Positions 54,575-64,000 of a stretch of DNA of 64,000 nt are shown here, one piece after another. A program made the translations under genes and the position numbers. Within the stretch, counting starts at the first letter, position 1, and every line of letters starts with the position of its first letter. Location of the stretch: positions 310,001-374,000 of the forward strand of contig JAOWCC010000752.1 in NCBI GenBank assembly GCA_030867875.1. The letters are read 5' to 3'. The DNA is from Actinernus sp. WN-2022 (lineage: Eukaryota > Cnidaria > Anthozoa > Actiniaria > Actinernidae). The notes under the pieces are model-generated. The model saw only the letters and a list, made by a program, of their open reading frames with translations. It was not told the origin of the DNA and did not search any database.

Positions 54575-55413
54575 GTAAATGAACGACTCGTGACTGAAAA
54601 TGGTTAGATCGGGGGCCGCCCCCTCGGGATGGCCGCTGATACCCGCATTACATGTACTAGTTAGACTGCATTGTCATAACTTAGAAAATTACTATGGGGA
54701 AGTTAATTGAACACCATGTTCGGCATGTCTGTGCATAGAATGTCTGTGTGCATGCATTTGACAACTGATATACTTCAGTTGTCCAACTTAGTTTTCTTTG
54801 AGAGACAGGAGCAGAAATTAAACTAGAATAAACGCTACCCGAATTGCGGGATTGGTTCATCTTGTGATGTCACAATGAAAACCTTACAGATTTTATTGTA
54901 GTAGTTTTCTATAGGGAGGAAATTGATTCATCTTATGACGTCACAGGATCCAAGAAAAGTAACCAAAATTAGGGTTTATAATAGTACAATATAATTTTGT
55001 TTTGCATGATACTTGCACTTTAAATGAGGTCAATGGTACAAAATATAATTTACATATGTATTAGATGTGTGAACTAGACCATGCAATTAGGGTTGAGCTA
55101 GACTATGCGATTTTGGTAAACTCACTCTTAGTTCAATGGTAAATAAAATATACATATGAAACCCCTCGCATTTGAAACCCCCATAGAATCCTGTGACTCG
55201 GATCAGTGAAACATTACTTCAAAGCCAAGTGACTGTTTTAGACGTGTTTCTAGTTCTCAAACTCATTAATAATTCAATAGTTCAATAGAAATCATGAAAT
55301 CAATAGAAAGCATGCCCATGACGAGTAGTTAGAAATCGTTTCCAAATACAGCTCGCCTTTCAAGACTTTTAGATCGCTAGTTTTATAATTAAAGTGAAGT
55401 TTGAGAAGCCATC
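54575..55413. other. No gene recognised
   Basis: A pair of CATCTTGTGATGTCAC / CATCTTATGACGTCAC words at about 54857 and 54932 suggests a small direct repeat; nothing else was supported. Confidence 0.4.
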
Positions 55414-55550
55414 GAAAACACAAGGAGCTTATTTTAGAAGCGAGTTTTTAAATACAGTGAGAGGGGGTTGAAAAACCTCGGCTTTGCCTCGGTTTCCAAA
55501 CCCCTCTCACTCTATTTAGAAATCGCTTCTAAAACAGCTCATTGTGTTTC
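55414..55550. mobile_element. 137-bp palindromic MITE
   Basis: Arms share AACACAA.GAGCT.TTTTAGA, AGTGAGAGGGG and AACC.CGGC, folding around CTTTG. Several mismatches. Confidence 0.75.
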
Positions 55551-56084
55551 ACATATTACATCCAAGTGCCATGAACAATGTCGAGGGCGTAGCCCGAGAC
55601 GTACGACGTCTAAAACAATAATGCGCATATGCGGCTTTAAACTGGCTTCTGACACATCAACACAGAGGACAATGATATGAAAATAGCACAACTAATTAAA
55701 CTAGAAGTAATCATAGATTATCAAAGTGCGTTCGACATATTTTTTGAAAGAGAAAGCACTGTGGTAACAGTCTGAAAAGCTGAAAAATTGCTGCAATGAT
55801 GTGGACAGTGTACGTAATCCTGATCAAAAGTGCTTGTTTTTTAACTAATGTGAAAATTTTGATGTCGTGACTTATATGTTAATATACAAGGGGATACATT
55901 TGGGTATAAAACTGTAATTATCTTTGTGTAACATTAAATCATTGGATGCGATGCTTATGGGGCTATATGTATACATCATTCACATTATGTTTCCCGGGTA
56001 TTTTTCAAGTGAGAACAAGGTTGGCTGCAAAATATTGAGCGCCATTGTTAGTTCCAAAATAATTTATGGTCAATGTTGGTAGCC

Positions 56085-56150
56085 AGGTCCTGGCTTTGAT
56101 CGCTTTGATCAGCCTTGTTTCAGGTCCGTTAGAAATTCAGTGTAGATTAA
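56085..56150 (+). repeat. SINE 3' body fragment
   Basis: AGCCAGGTCCTGGCTTTGATC and following words parallel 37190-37255 of the SINE at 37.0 kb. Confidence 0.45.
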
Positions 56151-57365
56151 TTGAACACAGCAATGAAGTCAGTACTTTAAATTTCCCTCACCTTGTACTG
56201 TGTTGATATTCCAGTTCCTTGGCATATCAAAGTGTCGGTATAGATTAACTCTCTGTCTGAATGTAGATTGTAGTAGATGTACACAGTGTCGCAACTCACA
56301 CAAGATACGGCAATTACGGGTATCTAGAAAACTCGGACCTTGTTTCTCTTCACCCAGGTCATTTTACTGTTTGTAGTTTCGGTATCTGTATGTACAGCGA
56401 AAAGCAGAATCCAGTACAGAGAGCAAGCCAACAGATATTCACTCGGTTGTTTACAAATTATGGTGAGTTGATTTGTTGATTTGACTCGGTTCTCTATTCA
56501 ACTTCGCTGATGTCGTAACCCGTAACCGCGCCGACAAAACAGACCATGTTTGACTTAAACCACCACGATGCACACATGTGTAGTATTTAAAAAGCTTCTC
56601 CACAACTCACACTGAAATATTCATATCCATGTATTCAGCCTTCAGGTATGATTTATAGCATCTTGACCATTTGCAGTTTTGATATCGGCAAACCGAACAG
56701 CACAGCAAGTTCACTCGGTCTTGGGTTCAGCATAAATAAATAATTATGGCCGAGTTGAATGTTCAAGGTCCTCCAGATGTACTACACACTTTCCTCAGGC
56801 TTTGCTCAATTGTATTTGCGAACCTTTGAAACATCATTGCATTGGATTGTCGGAAAATAAGGCAAGTAACTAACCGATCGCGAAACAAAACAGAAGCCAT
56901 GCTGGCATTCACCAAAATGGCCGCTCGCATCATGTACGTGTGGTTACCAGTTCCCCGGCCGAGATAATTTATTCCAAAAAGTACAAACACACATGAGGAC
57001 GATGAATCTCGATTTCTTTCGCCTGGGGAAGCACAGGTAGCCCACACATGACCACAGGGAGTCCACTGCAAGATTAGTATGCGTTCTCCTTCGTCGAACG
57101 CAACAACATAAACAGAGGGAAAAGCGAGAATTCCACCGGATTTGTATATTCATATTCAAATTTGAGTTCGCTGACGCTGACGAATAATCAAATCATAGTT
57201 CAGTGAGATTGGGAAGGCTTCCAAACGGCTGGATGAAGGGAAGTGAAAACTAACGCAAACGAGTGCCCTAAACGGATAAATACTGAACCCGTTTGACTGT
57301 CAAATGAACTGTGCCAAGGATTACAGCTGAGTATTAGAATCGCTTGGGCGTTGTAAATTGGAAGA

Positions 57366-57468
57366 ATGGAAGTTTGGACGGGAATTGGACGAGAAACGTT
57401 TGGAGATTCGTATAATGGATATGACGGCGGCAGAAAGCTTATCATTACAAGCATTTGTAAACAAAAAT
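57366..57468 (+). CDS. Possible first exon, unknown gene
   Basis: ATG at 57366 (MEVWTGIGRETFGDSYNGYD) or, in another frame, ATG at 57416 (MDMTAAESLSLQAFVNKN) reaches a strong donor AAAAAT|GTAAGT at 57469. The upstream 300 bp is richer in CG than the surroundings, as at a promoter. No matching downstream exon was found, so this is a weak call. Confidence 0.25.
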
Positions 57469-57865
57469 GTAAGTAGACTTCTAGAAGAGTAAAAGTTTTA
57501 TGTTTCATGTTTCTGTTTCTTCATGCTTTTTCATGTAGTTATTGACGGACTGTTTTAGAACTGTAATCTAGAACTAATTATTATTTGTATATTTCCTCTA
57601 TATTTGGAACCGTTTTCAAACTACAGCAAATATGCAAATTAACTATTGTTTTAACGAATTTGCCGTTCCAACTACAGCTACTGACATGCAATTTCGGTCG
57701 TACTATCCCTGATTTTCATGTATTCAGACGTGACCTGAAACACAACGTTGTTTTGTTTTAATATGGTATTTTAAGCTGTAGTGGAGTCGATAGAGCGCTA
57801 AGCATGGCGTCAATGACAAGTATAAAAAATCATACCCTTTCCTAGACTCGGCAGCTCAAAAACCG

Positions 57866-57991
57866 GTATCATATACTTCATGGTAGTGTTTCGTTCCATA
57901 TAGTCTCCCTGCATAATACTGTAAAACAGTAGAGAAAATGATTATGCAGGGAGACTATATGGAACAAAACACTACCATGAAGTATATATCA
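57866..57991. mobile_element. 126-bp hairpin MITE
   Basis: ATACTTCATGGTAGTGTTTC and TTCCATATAGTCTCCCTGCA are mirrored exactly or nearly so (57930-57991). Its flanks carry a related CATACCCTATCC…CCGTAT word on both sides, as if it landed in a small direct repeat. Confidence 0.85.
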
Positions 57992-58048
57992 AAAAACCAT
58001 ACCCTATCCCCGCGGCACATAACCGTATAGCCCATATAAGGGAGTACC

Positions 58049-58066
58049 CCCCCCCCCCCCCCCAAC
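58049..58066. repeat. C homopolymer
   Basis: About 18 consecutive C; complementary in sense to the G-runs elsewhere in the window. Confidence 0.9.
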
Positions 58067-58684
58067 CCGGAGTAAACATCTCCGTGATGCTCCGCTTGAG
58101 TGCTCCCTACCATTGCTTATCGCTCGAAATTCAAATCAAACATATCAACGTTAAACTTTATAGTAAAGGCTACAGAGTTTGTAAACTATCTTCCCTCTGT
58201 TTACTTTTTGATGGCTTGTTTGATTTTAAACCCTCCATATTTTGCATTTTAACAGGAGAGATATGTAATTTGAATTTCAAATTTCGTCATGCGTGAAAAG
58301 AGGAGGGGCTTACTCTTTTTTTACCGGAACTTCCTGTGTAAGAACATTTTCTGTCGTAATTCTGTGCATAATTAGAAACTGTATGCACTTAGTTAAAATA
58401 ACATCTAAATCTGGTTATAATCCTTCTCTTTTTCAGCAGCTAAATTATTTAATAGCCTAGGTGATAACATTAAGAACGCTACACCCGTTAAGAACTTTAC
58501 TGGAGGAATCCTATTCGTGATTTTTTTAATCGTTATTATTAATTTCAATATTTCACATGATATTTACTTATAAGTATAATCAGAAGTCCTGGTTAATTAA
58601 ATTAGAATAGGAATATCGTATCGTAATTTAAATAGAAATTAAATTAGTTTTTTAGAAATTTTAGTGAGTAGTATATTTAATAAA

Positions 58685-58875
58685 CCACCTCAAAATTTCC
58701 GCCGCCATTTTGAAAGGTATGCAAGATTTCCTGGCGCTGTTACCCAGTCCCACACAAACCTTAGTTTGCATTGACGCAGCGTGATCAGATTGCAAAGGTT
58801 TGTATGGGGACTGGGTAACCGCGTTAGGATTTCTTGCATACCTTTCAAATAGGCGCGGAACCTTCGAGGTAGTCT
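58685..58875. mobile_element. 190-bp MITE with TTTGAAAGGTATGCAAG arms
   Basis: TTGAAAGGTATGCAAG, GTTACCCAGTCCC and ACAAACCTT in the left arm are mirrored at 58797-58850; weaker symmetry extends to CACCTC / GAGGTAG. Confidence 0.8.
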
Positions 58876-58907
58876 ATTAGTATAAGACTGACACAGCTTC
58901 AATAGAC

Positions 58908-59332
58908 CAGTTCGCGGTTAATTCCGACATTTTGAAAGGGGTGCAAACATGGCGCGAAACACATTGTTTGTTTGGGAATCCGATGCCAAATAATTTCCGT
59001 AAAATCGAATTTCTGAAATATTCACTGTCTGCAAACTTAAGATACTAGGTAAAAGATTAACATTTGTCTGTAACAACGACTGAGTCAAAGTTCGCGGGAA
59101 AATTTACAGACAAATGTATGGAAAACTGAAAACACGATTGCACGCTTCCCAGCACAGCTACATCCTTCAACTTTTGATCAGTTACCTGGTATCTTAAGTT
59201 TGCAGACAGTGAATATTTCAGAAATTCGATTTTACGGAACTTATTTGGCATCAAATTCCCATACAAACACTGTGTTTCGCGCCATTTTTGCACCCCTTTC
59301 AAAATGTCGGAACTAACCGTGAATCAGTGTTA
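58908..59332. mobile_element. Complete MITE, AATAGACCAGTTCGCGG family
   Basis: About 425 bp and almost wholly inverted repeat. GTTCGCGGTTAATTCCGACA, GGTGCAAACATGGCGCGAAA, GGGAATCCGATGCCAAATAA and ATCGAATTTCTGAAATATTC are mirrored in order on the right. Relatives are at 20674-21560 and 27604-27885. It sits next to the last visible receptor cyclase exon. Confidence 0.85.
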
Positions 59333-59399
59333 GACTAATGATTGTTTGAATTCTGTGTCGATCTAATAAAGTTAATTATTAATAGTGTCATTATTAGTA

Positions 59400-59497
59400 T
59401 TTCCTGAGGAAATTCCTCGCGTTCTTCCTCCTGAACGTCCTCGTGTTTGATTTTCCAAGTCATGTTCTGTGCCAAATCAACCTCGTTACGCAATTTC
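59400..59497 (-). CDS. Receptor guanylyl cyclase, juxtamembrane exon
   Basis: The acceptor CATCAACAG|G joins the AG of the TM exon to give Arg. It reads RKLRNEVDLAQNMTWKIKHE then DVQEEEREEFPQ. The R-K-x-R-x-E-x-x-L … W-K-I-x-x-E-D sequence is the start of the kinase-homology region in ANF-type cyclases. No clear GT donor follows before the stop at 59338; the exon end is therefore uncertain, and the MITE at 58908-59332 lies immediately beyond. Confidence 0.7.
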
Positions 59498-59566
59498 CTG
59501 TTGATGCAACATATTATACAAATTCGGTAAAACATCCTAAAGGTTGGTTTACATGGCGCAGTAAAA

Positions 59567-59630
59567 GTTTAATTTGGCTAAGTTTAATTTGGCTAAGTTT
59601 AATTTGGCTAAGTTTAATTTGGCTAAGTTC
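59567..59630. repeat. 15-bp minisatellite, four copies
   Basis: AGTTTAATTTGGCTA repeated four times without change. Confidence 0.9.
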
Positions 59631-60102
59631 TTTCGAGTACAGTGCTAAATTTCATTAACAATTTGCTCACGATTGAGGCCCTTAAATTTAGGGCCTTGTG
59701 CCCAATAATATGTCCGTATAGCAAGTGCAATTTTAATACCGGTAAGCGCCACGCCACTATTCCAATTAGCGCCCCATCTTCGTATTTCAAAAAGCACCAT
59801 ACACAAAAGCTGTAGTTTCTCGTGTTTTGTTTCTCGTGTTTTATTTCTCACACCAAACAGAAATTGGCCTCGCTACAGTTGCTTTGGGCTAGACTTTCTC
59901 AAAGTCCTTTAATTTGTCCCCGCTTCGGTAAGTTGTTTTCGCTCATCTCGCTTCGCTCAAATAAAGAATACATAATAAAGAAAACAAAAAGAGGGCGACT
60001 TGTGGCAAGTCTACTTTGGGGCGAGCAACCTTAGCACTCCTCACACACTCCTCACTACATTAACTGTTTTGAACACATAACACTCGACTCATGTTGATTA
60101 TG

Positions 60103-60138
60103 ACGGAGAATCCGGAGAATCCGGAGAATCCGGAGCCG
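60103..60138. repeat. 9-bp minisatellite
   Basis: GGAGAATCC in three to four tandem copies. Confidence 0.9.
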
Positions 60139-60266
60139 GAAAACCCCTCGAATCTGCATTCATTAAGGAATCAACAACAAACATGCCCAAGCAGGTAATC
60201 GAAACCGGGACCGCAGCGGTGAAAGACGAGAGGCGCCACACACTGCATTAAATAGGTTAAACAAAC

Positions 60267-60348
60267 CTGAAAATTAGAAAGAAGACTAGTGCAATGACGA
60301 CAACTCCTGCTGTTGAAGCCCCGATAACCAAGTTCACCAGTTTTGCAG
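60267..60348 (-). CDS. Receptor guanylyl cyclase, transmembrane exon
   Basis: 82 bp, acceptor CTTTCAG, donor TTCAG|GTTTGT, phase 1 to 2. It encodes AKLVNLVIGASTAGVVVIAL then VFFLIF, a single hydrophobic helix of about 22 residues followed by Arg-Lys in the next exon. This would cross the plasma membrane between the ligand-binding ectodomain and the cytosolic region. Phase matches the exons on both sides. Confidence 0.8.
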
Positions 60349-60359
60349 CTGAAAGAAAG

Positions 60360-61512
60360 AAATACAAAAAATGACGTCATTCGCTTGGGTAGAATTACAG
60401 TTGAACCACTCGTAAACGAGCGCCCTTAATATGATTATAAGCTAAAGCCAGAAATCGTTGATTTGGGTGATGTAGGGTGTTTTAACCCTTTCACTACTAG
60501 AGCGGCCAAAAGCGGCCAATATGAAGCATGTACCTGGGAAAAAATATTGCATCAAACCTAGACATACTGGAAATACGATGTTGCGATATTATTTCAAGGG
60601 ATGAATAACTTCAAAGTCAGAGCTATAACAGGAATCGCTCGACTCTCCCACTTTGGAGAAAAACGCATTTGTTTTGGAGATCATTCTTCGTTTCTTCGAT
60701 TTTCGCGAATTTTGAGGAGCTGAAAATCAGCTAAAACAAAACTTCCCATTCGCACTTGAAATCAAAAGCAAACACAAAATAACCACTCAGTCGTTACAGT
60801 ACCTTGTTTAATCTTTCCAACCAGCAGGTTTGTTTGCACAAAACGCACCAAACGACTGTGAACCACGCCGATGTTTACACTGCATTTCACTCGACCACCG
60901 TTACCTGCTCCCACATCCAATTGCATGCTGGGTAATGGACAAAAATTACACAAGGGGTTCCCCCCTCTGGGCTCCGGTAGGTTTTTTTTAGAAGTCTTTT
61001 ACCCCTACAACCAAGAGCGGTGATTTGGACTCAAGCCGTTGCTTTAAAGTGACAAAAACACATCCTAATAGGTTGAGCAGGGGTAAAAGAATGCCAACTG
61101 CAGAATTTCAAGGCTTTCAGTGAAGAATTTTTTCCTGTGTCTGAAATCCCAAACACAACGGAAAAACCCTGTGAAATCCCCTCACAAGGCCTACTAAAAG
61201 CAAACCAAGTACTTTTTAGCCATCCTCAGACTTAATGATGTCTTCAAGCTCTCTGACAGTGGCATTTTTCTCCAAAATTAGAGCACATTTCATTGGAAAC
61301 CCTACAGAAGAAACCATACTCACCGCCGCCGAGTCTGTAGAATTCTGCCGAATGGCATCATGGGGAAAGTTTGAGCCCTTGGTTTAAAAAGTCAGCAGTA
61401 TTTAACTAGCCCGGGCTAGCCAAACTGGAACTGAGGGGGAAGGGTTGAGTTAGCACTCTGCATTTCACCAATTGAGCCCAAATGCGTCCAGGAGTGAAAG
61501 GGTTAAGTAATA
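60360..61512. other. Receptor cyclase intron; no other gene
   Basis: No supported exon. A run of pyrimidine-rich words around 60780-60960 remains unassigned. Confidence 0.45.
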
Positions 61513-61603
61513 TTTCAAAGCCTCCAATTCGGACTGGACGGGATTTCAAGTCCGCGCAATTTGTTCCAGTCCGAGGCTGAGTCCGAATTGGAGGCTTTGA
61601 AAT
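61513..61603. mobile_element. 91-bp palindromic MITE
   Basis: ATTTCAAAGCCTCCAATTCG is mirrored by CGAATTGGAGGCTTTGAAAT; the centre holds AGTCCG words. Confidence 0.85.
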
Positions 61604-61749
61604 GACATCTTATTGTCATTAGTTATTCCGGGTACAGGTTGACAATTGATTTGTTCATCATAATTGTTTCTTGTCATTTGGGACTTCAATATTCAGTTAT
61701 AAATTTCAATTGAAAACTGAATTTTGTAAGTTTGACGACGTCATTTTAA

Positions 61750-62190
61750 CATGGCTTCTCGTGAAAGAGAGAGAGCGATGAAGAAGAGTTTAAACCACTC
61801 AAACGTTTCAGAAAAGCGTGGAGCCGTGCCGAAGAGTAAGAAATGTTGGTAAAACCTGTACCACTGTCAACGTATTACAAGAACAGTTGGGCAGTAAAAG
61901 TATTTGAGGAATGGAGGCCGGAACGCAAGAGAGAACAAAATTGCCGCTTTGGAGGTCACAAGCTTTACCATTGCGCTAGAAAGCATAGAAAACCTTGATG
62001 TTGAAATGTGGGTAAATATGTCAGCCTCGTCCTTAATTTTTTTAATTGGAAAGTTTGTACAAGAAGTAGGCGACAAGAAAGGTTGTCGATATCCTGGTCG
62101 AACGCTCTATCAGGTTGTGACTGGTCTTAAACGACACCTAGAGTCAAAAAATCGGAGCGATATCAATATGTTGGACAAATCCAATCTGTG
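61750..62190 (+). pseudogene. DUF3504/KIAA1958-like fragment
   Basis: Parts in different frames read EEEFKPLKRFRKAWSRAEE, then VPLSTYYKNSWAVKVFEEWR and NKIAALEVTSFTIALE, IFLIGKFVQEVGDKKGCRY, PGRTLYQVVTGLKRHLESKN and MLDKSNL to donor CTGTG|GTGAGT. The NS-W-x-V-K-x-F-x-x-W … F-V-x-E-V … Y-P-x-x-T-L-Y-x-x-x-x-G-L-x-R order is the N-terminal region of the crypton-derived ZMYM/KIAA1958/QRICH1 group. At least two frameshifts (near 61850 and 61925) make it a probable pseudogene. It lies inside an intron of the receptor cyclase, on the opposite strand. Confidence 0.5.
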
Positions 62191-62285
62191 GTGAGTTTAG
62201 CAAGCTAATTGCTGTGTTAAGTACAAACTTCAAAAATGAGCGAGAGTACTTTGAAGCAATTTGGATCAGTCCAAGTCAAAGGACT

Positions 62286-62329
62286 GAATAAATTTTGTTC
62301 CAGTCCAAGGACTGGAACAAAATTTATTC
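62286..62329. repeat. Perfect 44-bp palindrome
   Basis: GAATAAATTTTGTTCCAGTC plus C, a 2-base centre, then its exact reverse complement: 21-bp stem. Flanking CAGTCC words repeat nearby. Confidence 0.9.
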
Positions 62330-63060
62330 ACTGGTCCTTGGACTGGAAAAAAAATGGTTGAATGTAGTCCTGGGAGTTCTGGAAATACTTTCCGGGGTTT
62401 CAAGGATCGTCATGGGATCGAATTCTGGGCACGTGGTTGGTTGGTTACCTCGTGAATAATTAATGAGGATGAGATATTTTGGGGTGATTGATGGTCGTAA
62501 TTACAAATCCTTGAAATGACACGATTTAACTAAATATTATGCTAAAGTTACTCAAAATAAATTGAGTCGTAACATTGAATTGGTGGTTTATTTCTAGTTC
62601 TTTTTTAGGCGTCAGGCAATTGATCCTTGCAGGGTCTATTTTAGACTTGCACGAAGTCGAACTCGCTGAATCGCTGGGTAAGCGATTACTGGGTCAAAAA
62701 TCGAGTGCAAGAATCGAAGCGAGAGGCGAGTTCGACTTGTTTCACTTGCAGGAAATTGAATCGGGTGATTATGTTTTGGCGCGAAAACACGTTTCAGGGG
62801 CAGAGCTTCAATTCGCGCCTTTCACAAACTCTTTCAGAGTACAATCAAATTGTAAATACCACATCCACGGTCGACTGACTTGACACGTAAACATACAATG
62901 CCTGAAGAATTGACGCTTTGTGATTGGGCAAATCTTAGTACGTCATAAGCCACGCTTCCGGTTGAAAAATCAACCGGTAAATTTGGCGCGCTGCAAGTGG
63001 GAAAAGTCCTTCGTGCGGGGGGCTAAGAAGGACTTTGAGAAAGTCTAGGTCTATTTTTAA
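62330..63060. other. No gene recognised
   Basis: A 100-codon plus-strand frame at 62575-62883 (GSILDLHEVELAESLGKRLL … IESGDYVLARKHV) has no family I know and no splice support; left uncalled. Confidence 0.35.
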
Positions 63061-63064
63061 GAGA

Positions 63065-63215
63065 CATTTTATAGACTCTTTGCACTTTACGTCATAGCGG
63101 CCATGTTGGTGTACAGTTAACATTAGATTCTTCTGTTCACCAACATGGCCGCCACGCCCTTTGTCATTTGAATCTCTGGGGCCGGGATTGAGTTCAAACC
63201 ATCTATATGTATATA
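63065..63215. mobile_element. MITE relative of 26436-26556
   Basis: GCGGCCATGTTGGTG is mirrored by CACCAACATGGCCGC. The right side continues GCCCTTTGTCATTTGAATCT and AACCATCTATA as in the 26.4-kb copy. Confidence 0.7.
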
Positions 63216-63235
63216 TTTGATATAAGTTTTAAAAC

Positions 63236-63331
63236 CTTTTCCCTGTTCATCACATGTCTCGTTGACCCATCCACACACAGGCTGGTCCGCTGGTGGTGTA
63301 GTTCGTCCTCCCGCCCATATGACAGTCACAT
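63236..63331 (-). CDS. Receptor guanylyl cyclase, ectodomain-to-membrane exon
   Basis: 96 bp, acceptor ATGTAG, donor AAAAG|GTTTTA, phase 1 to 1. It reads DVTVIWAGGRTTPPADQPVC, then GWVNETCDEQGK. The I-x-W-x-G-G-x-T-x-P-P-x-D-x-P-x-C-G block closes the ANF-receptor ligand-binding domain and is followed by a Cys-containing stalk. Confidence 0.85.
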
Positions 63332-63780
63332 CTACATATCATCGCAAACAGAAAAATCATGGATTAAACTGGAGATTCGCAGAAGATACTGCATGCTTAT
63401 GTTTGCAGCAAAAAAAATTCCCGAGAAATTGGATCATACATTTTATGGGTAGGTACTCAACTCTTTTTACGGCTGGAGTCTGATATAGAATTACCGAATT
63501 TTATGTACGATTTGCACCTTCCGCTTCCAGTCTCATTTGAGGCCAAAAGCGAGTTTTATTGCTGGAATTGTTAATTGTAAGCATTGCCTATCCTATTAGG
63601 CTGGTATAGTTTATGGAGTCTACCTTTATAGGTATTTATACAACACTCGTACCAACATTGTTTTGCGACCAGTGGTAACAAAAATGTCTAACTTTTCTAC
63701 TCTTCTTGTCTATATACTTATTTCACATTCTAAACGGATTATATTTCATTAAGTTTGTTTGTATAAGGGAAATTCTTTAC

Positions 63781-63912
63781 CTCTTACATTGAATCCTCCC
63801 GTAGAGTGGTTGTAGTCAGCAATGGTTTGGGAGCTGCCATTCACGTAATACTTCAGAGAATAGTCAGGTTCCCTGTCACCCGATGAATCGATTCTCACAG
63901 TACCAGAAGCAC
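63781..63912 (-). CDS. Receptor guanylyl cyclase, ANF-receptor domain exon
   Basis: 132 bp, acceptor TTTTTCAG, donor AGAG|GTAAAG, phase 1 to 1. It reads GASGTVRIDSSGDREPDYSL then YNHSTGGFNVR. The G-x-V-x-I-D-x-x-G-D-R-x-x-D-Y motif is the hallmark of natriuretic-peptide-receptor-type ligand-binding domains. The remaining ectodomain exons must lie beyond the right edge of the window. Ligand unknown. The product would be a plasma-membrane cGMP-producing receptor, though the cyclase domain itself was not found in this window. Confidence 0.85.
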
Positions 63913-64000
63913 CTGAAAAACAACACAAAACTAATACTAACATTCGACCAGAAGCTCCTACAAAACCACGCAAAACATTCGACCAGAAGCGCCAACAAAA

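Noticed and set aside
57200..57508. 102-codon minus-strand frame
   Set aside because: No family resemblance or splice sites; it overlaps the better plus-strand donor at 57469.
1..64000. CRISPR array or bacterial contamination
   Set aside because: Tandem arrays lack spacer-repeat structure, and exons, introns and element types are all metazoan.

Overview
The window looks like nuclear DNA of a cnidarian, most likely an anthozoan (stony-coral-like). The reasons are AT-rich sequence, split genes with consensus GT-AG introns, many MITEs, DIRS, Ty3, CR1/L2-type elements, a coral-like tRNA-derived SINE, and protein families common in coral genomes (an HMGXB3-like KDZ/CxC protein, an ANF-type receptor guanylyl cyclase). 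This assignment comes from pattern recognition without database searches. There are no bacterial operons, rRNA genes or CRISPR arrays.

Region 1 (1-12.5 kb) is a nest of mobile elements. A minus-strand DIRS-type retrotransposon (zinc knuckle, reverse transcriptase, RNase H, tyrosine recombinase) is scattered over about 12 kb. A 2.73-kb element with 27-bp inverted ends and a 4-bp target duplication sits inside its reverse transcriptase frame. A LINE fragment cuts it after RNase H. Further pieces follow: a second LINE 5' region and an inverted duplication of a SWIM-like gene. The recombinase fragment lies beyond them.

Region 2 (13.7-26.6 kb) holds MITEs, a RecQ-like helicase remnant, and a 9.13-kb foldback-like element at 16704-25836. 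That element has a perfect 10-bp target duplication and inverted ends built from tandem repeats containing GAAGACC. A second element whose ends are GCATGCAT-rich arrays lies inside it, with a duplicated MITE, a perfect 32-bp-TIR MITE and a zinc-finger scrap.

Region 3 (26.8-34.7 kb) has a two-exon SAM-dependent methyltransferase gene (+), with a MITE in its intron, and a young Ty3-type LTR element (30262-34681). The Ty3 element has 126-bp LTRs that differ at one base, a 5-bp target duplication and one uninterrupted 1309-codon gag-pol frame on the minus strand.

Region 4 (35.6-54.4 kb) is one long minus-strand host gene of the HMGXB3-like KDZ/CxC family. I traced ten exons by splice sites and reading phase. 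Its introns carry two LINEs, a SINE, MITEs and a third element with tandem-array inverted ends. Several upstream exons carry single-base frame breaks, so the gene is either decaying or mis-assembled.

Region 5 (54.5-64 kb) has MITEs, a possible first exon (57.4 kb, +), a fragment resembling the DUF3504/KIAA1958 family (61.8 kb, +), and four minus-strand exons of a receptor guanylyl cyclase that runs off the right edge. The main theme is repeated use of long inverted ends made of unrelated short tandem repeats.
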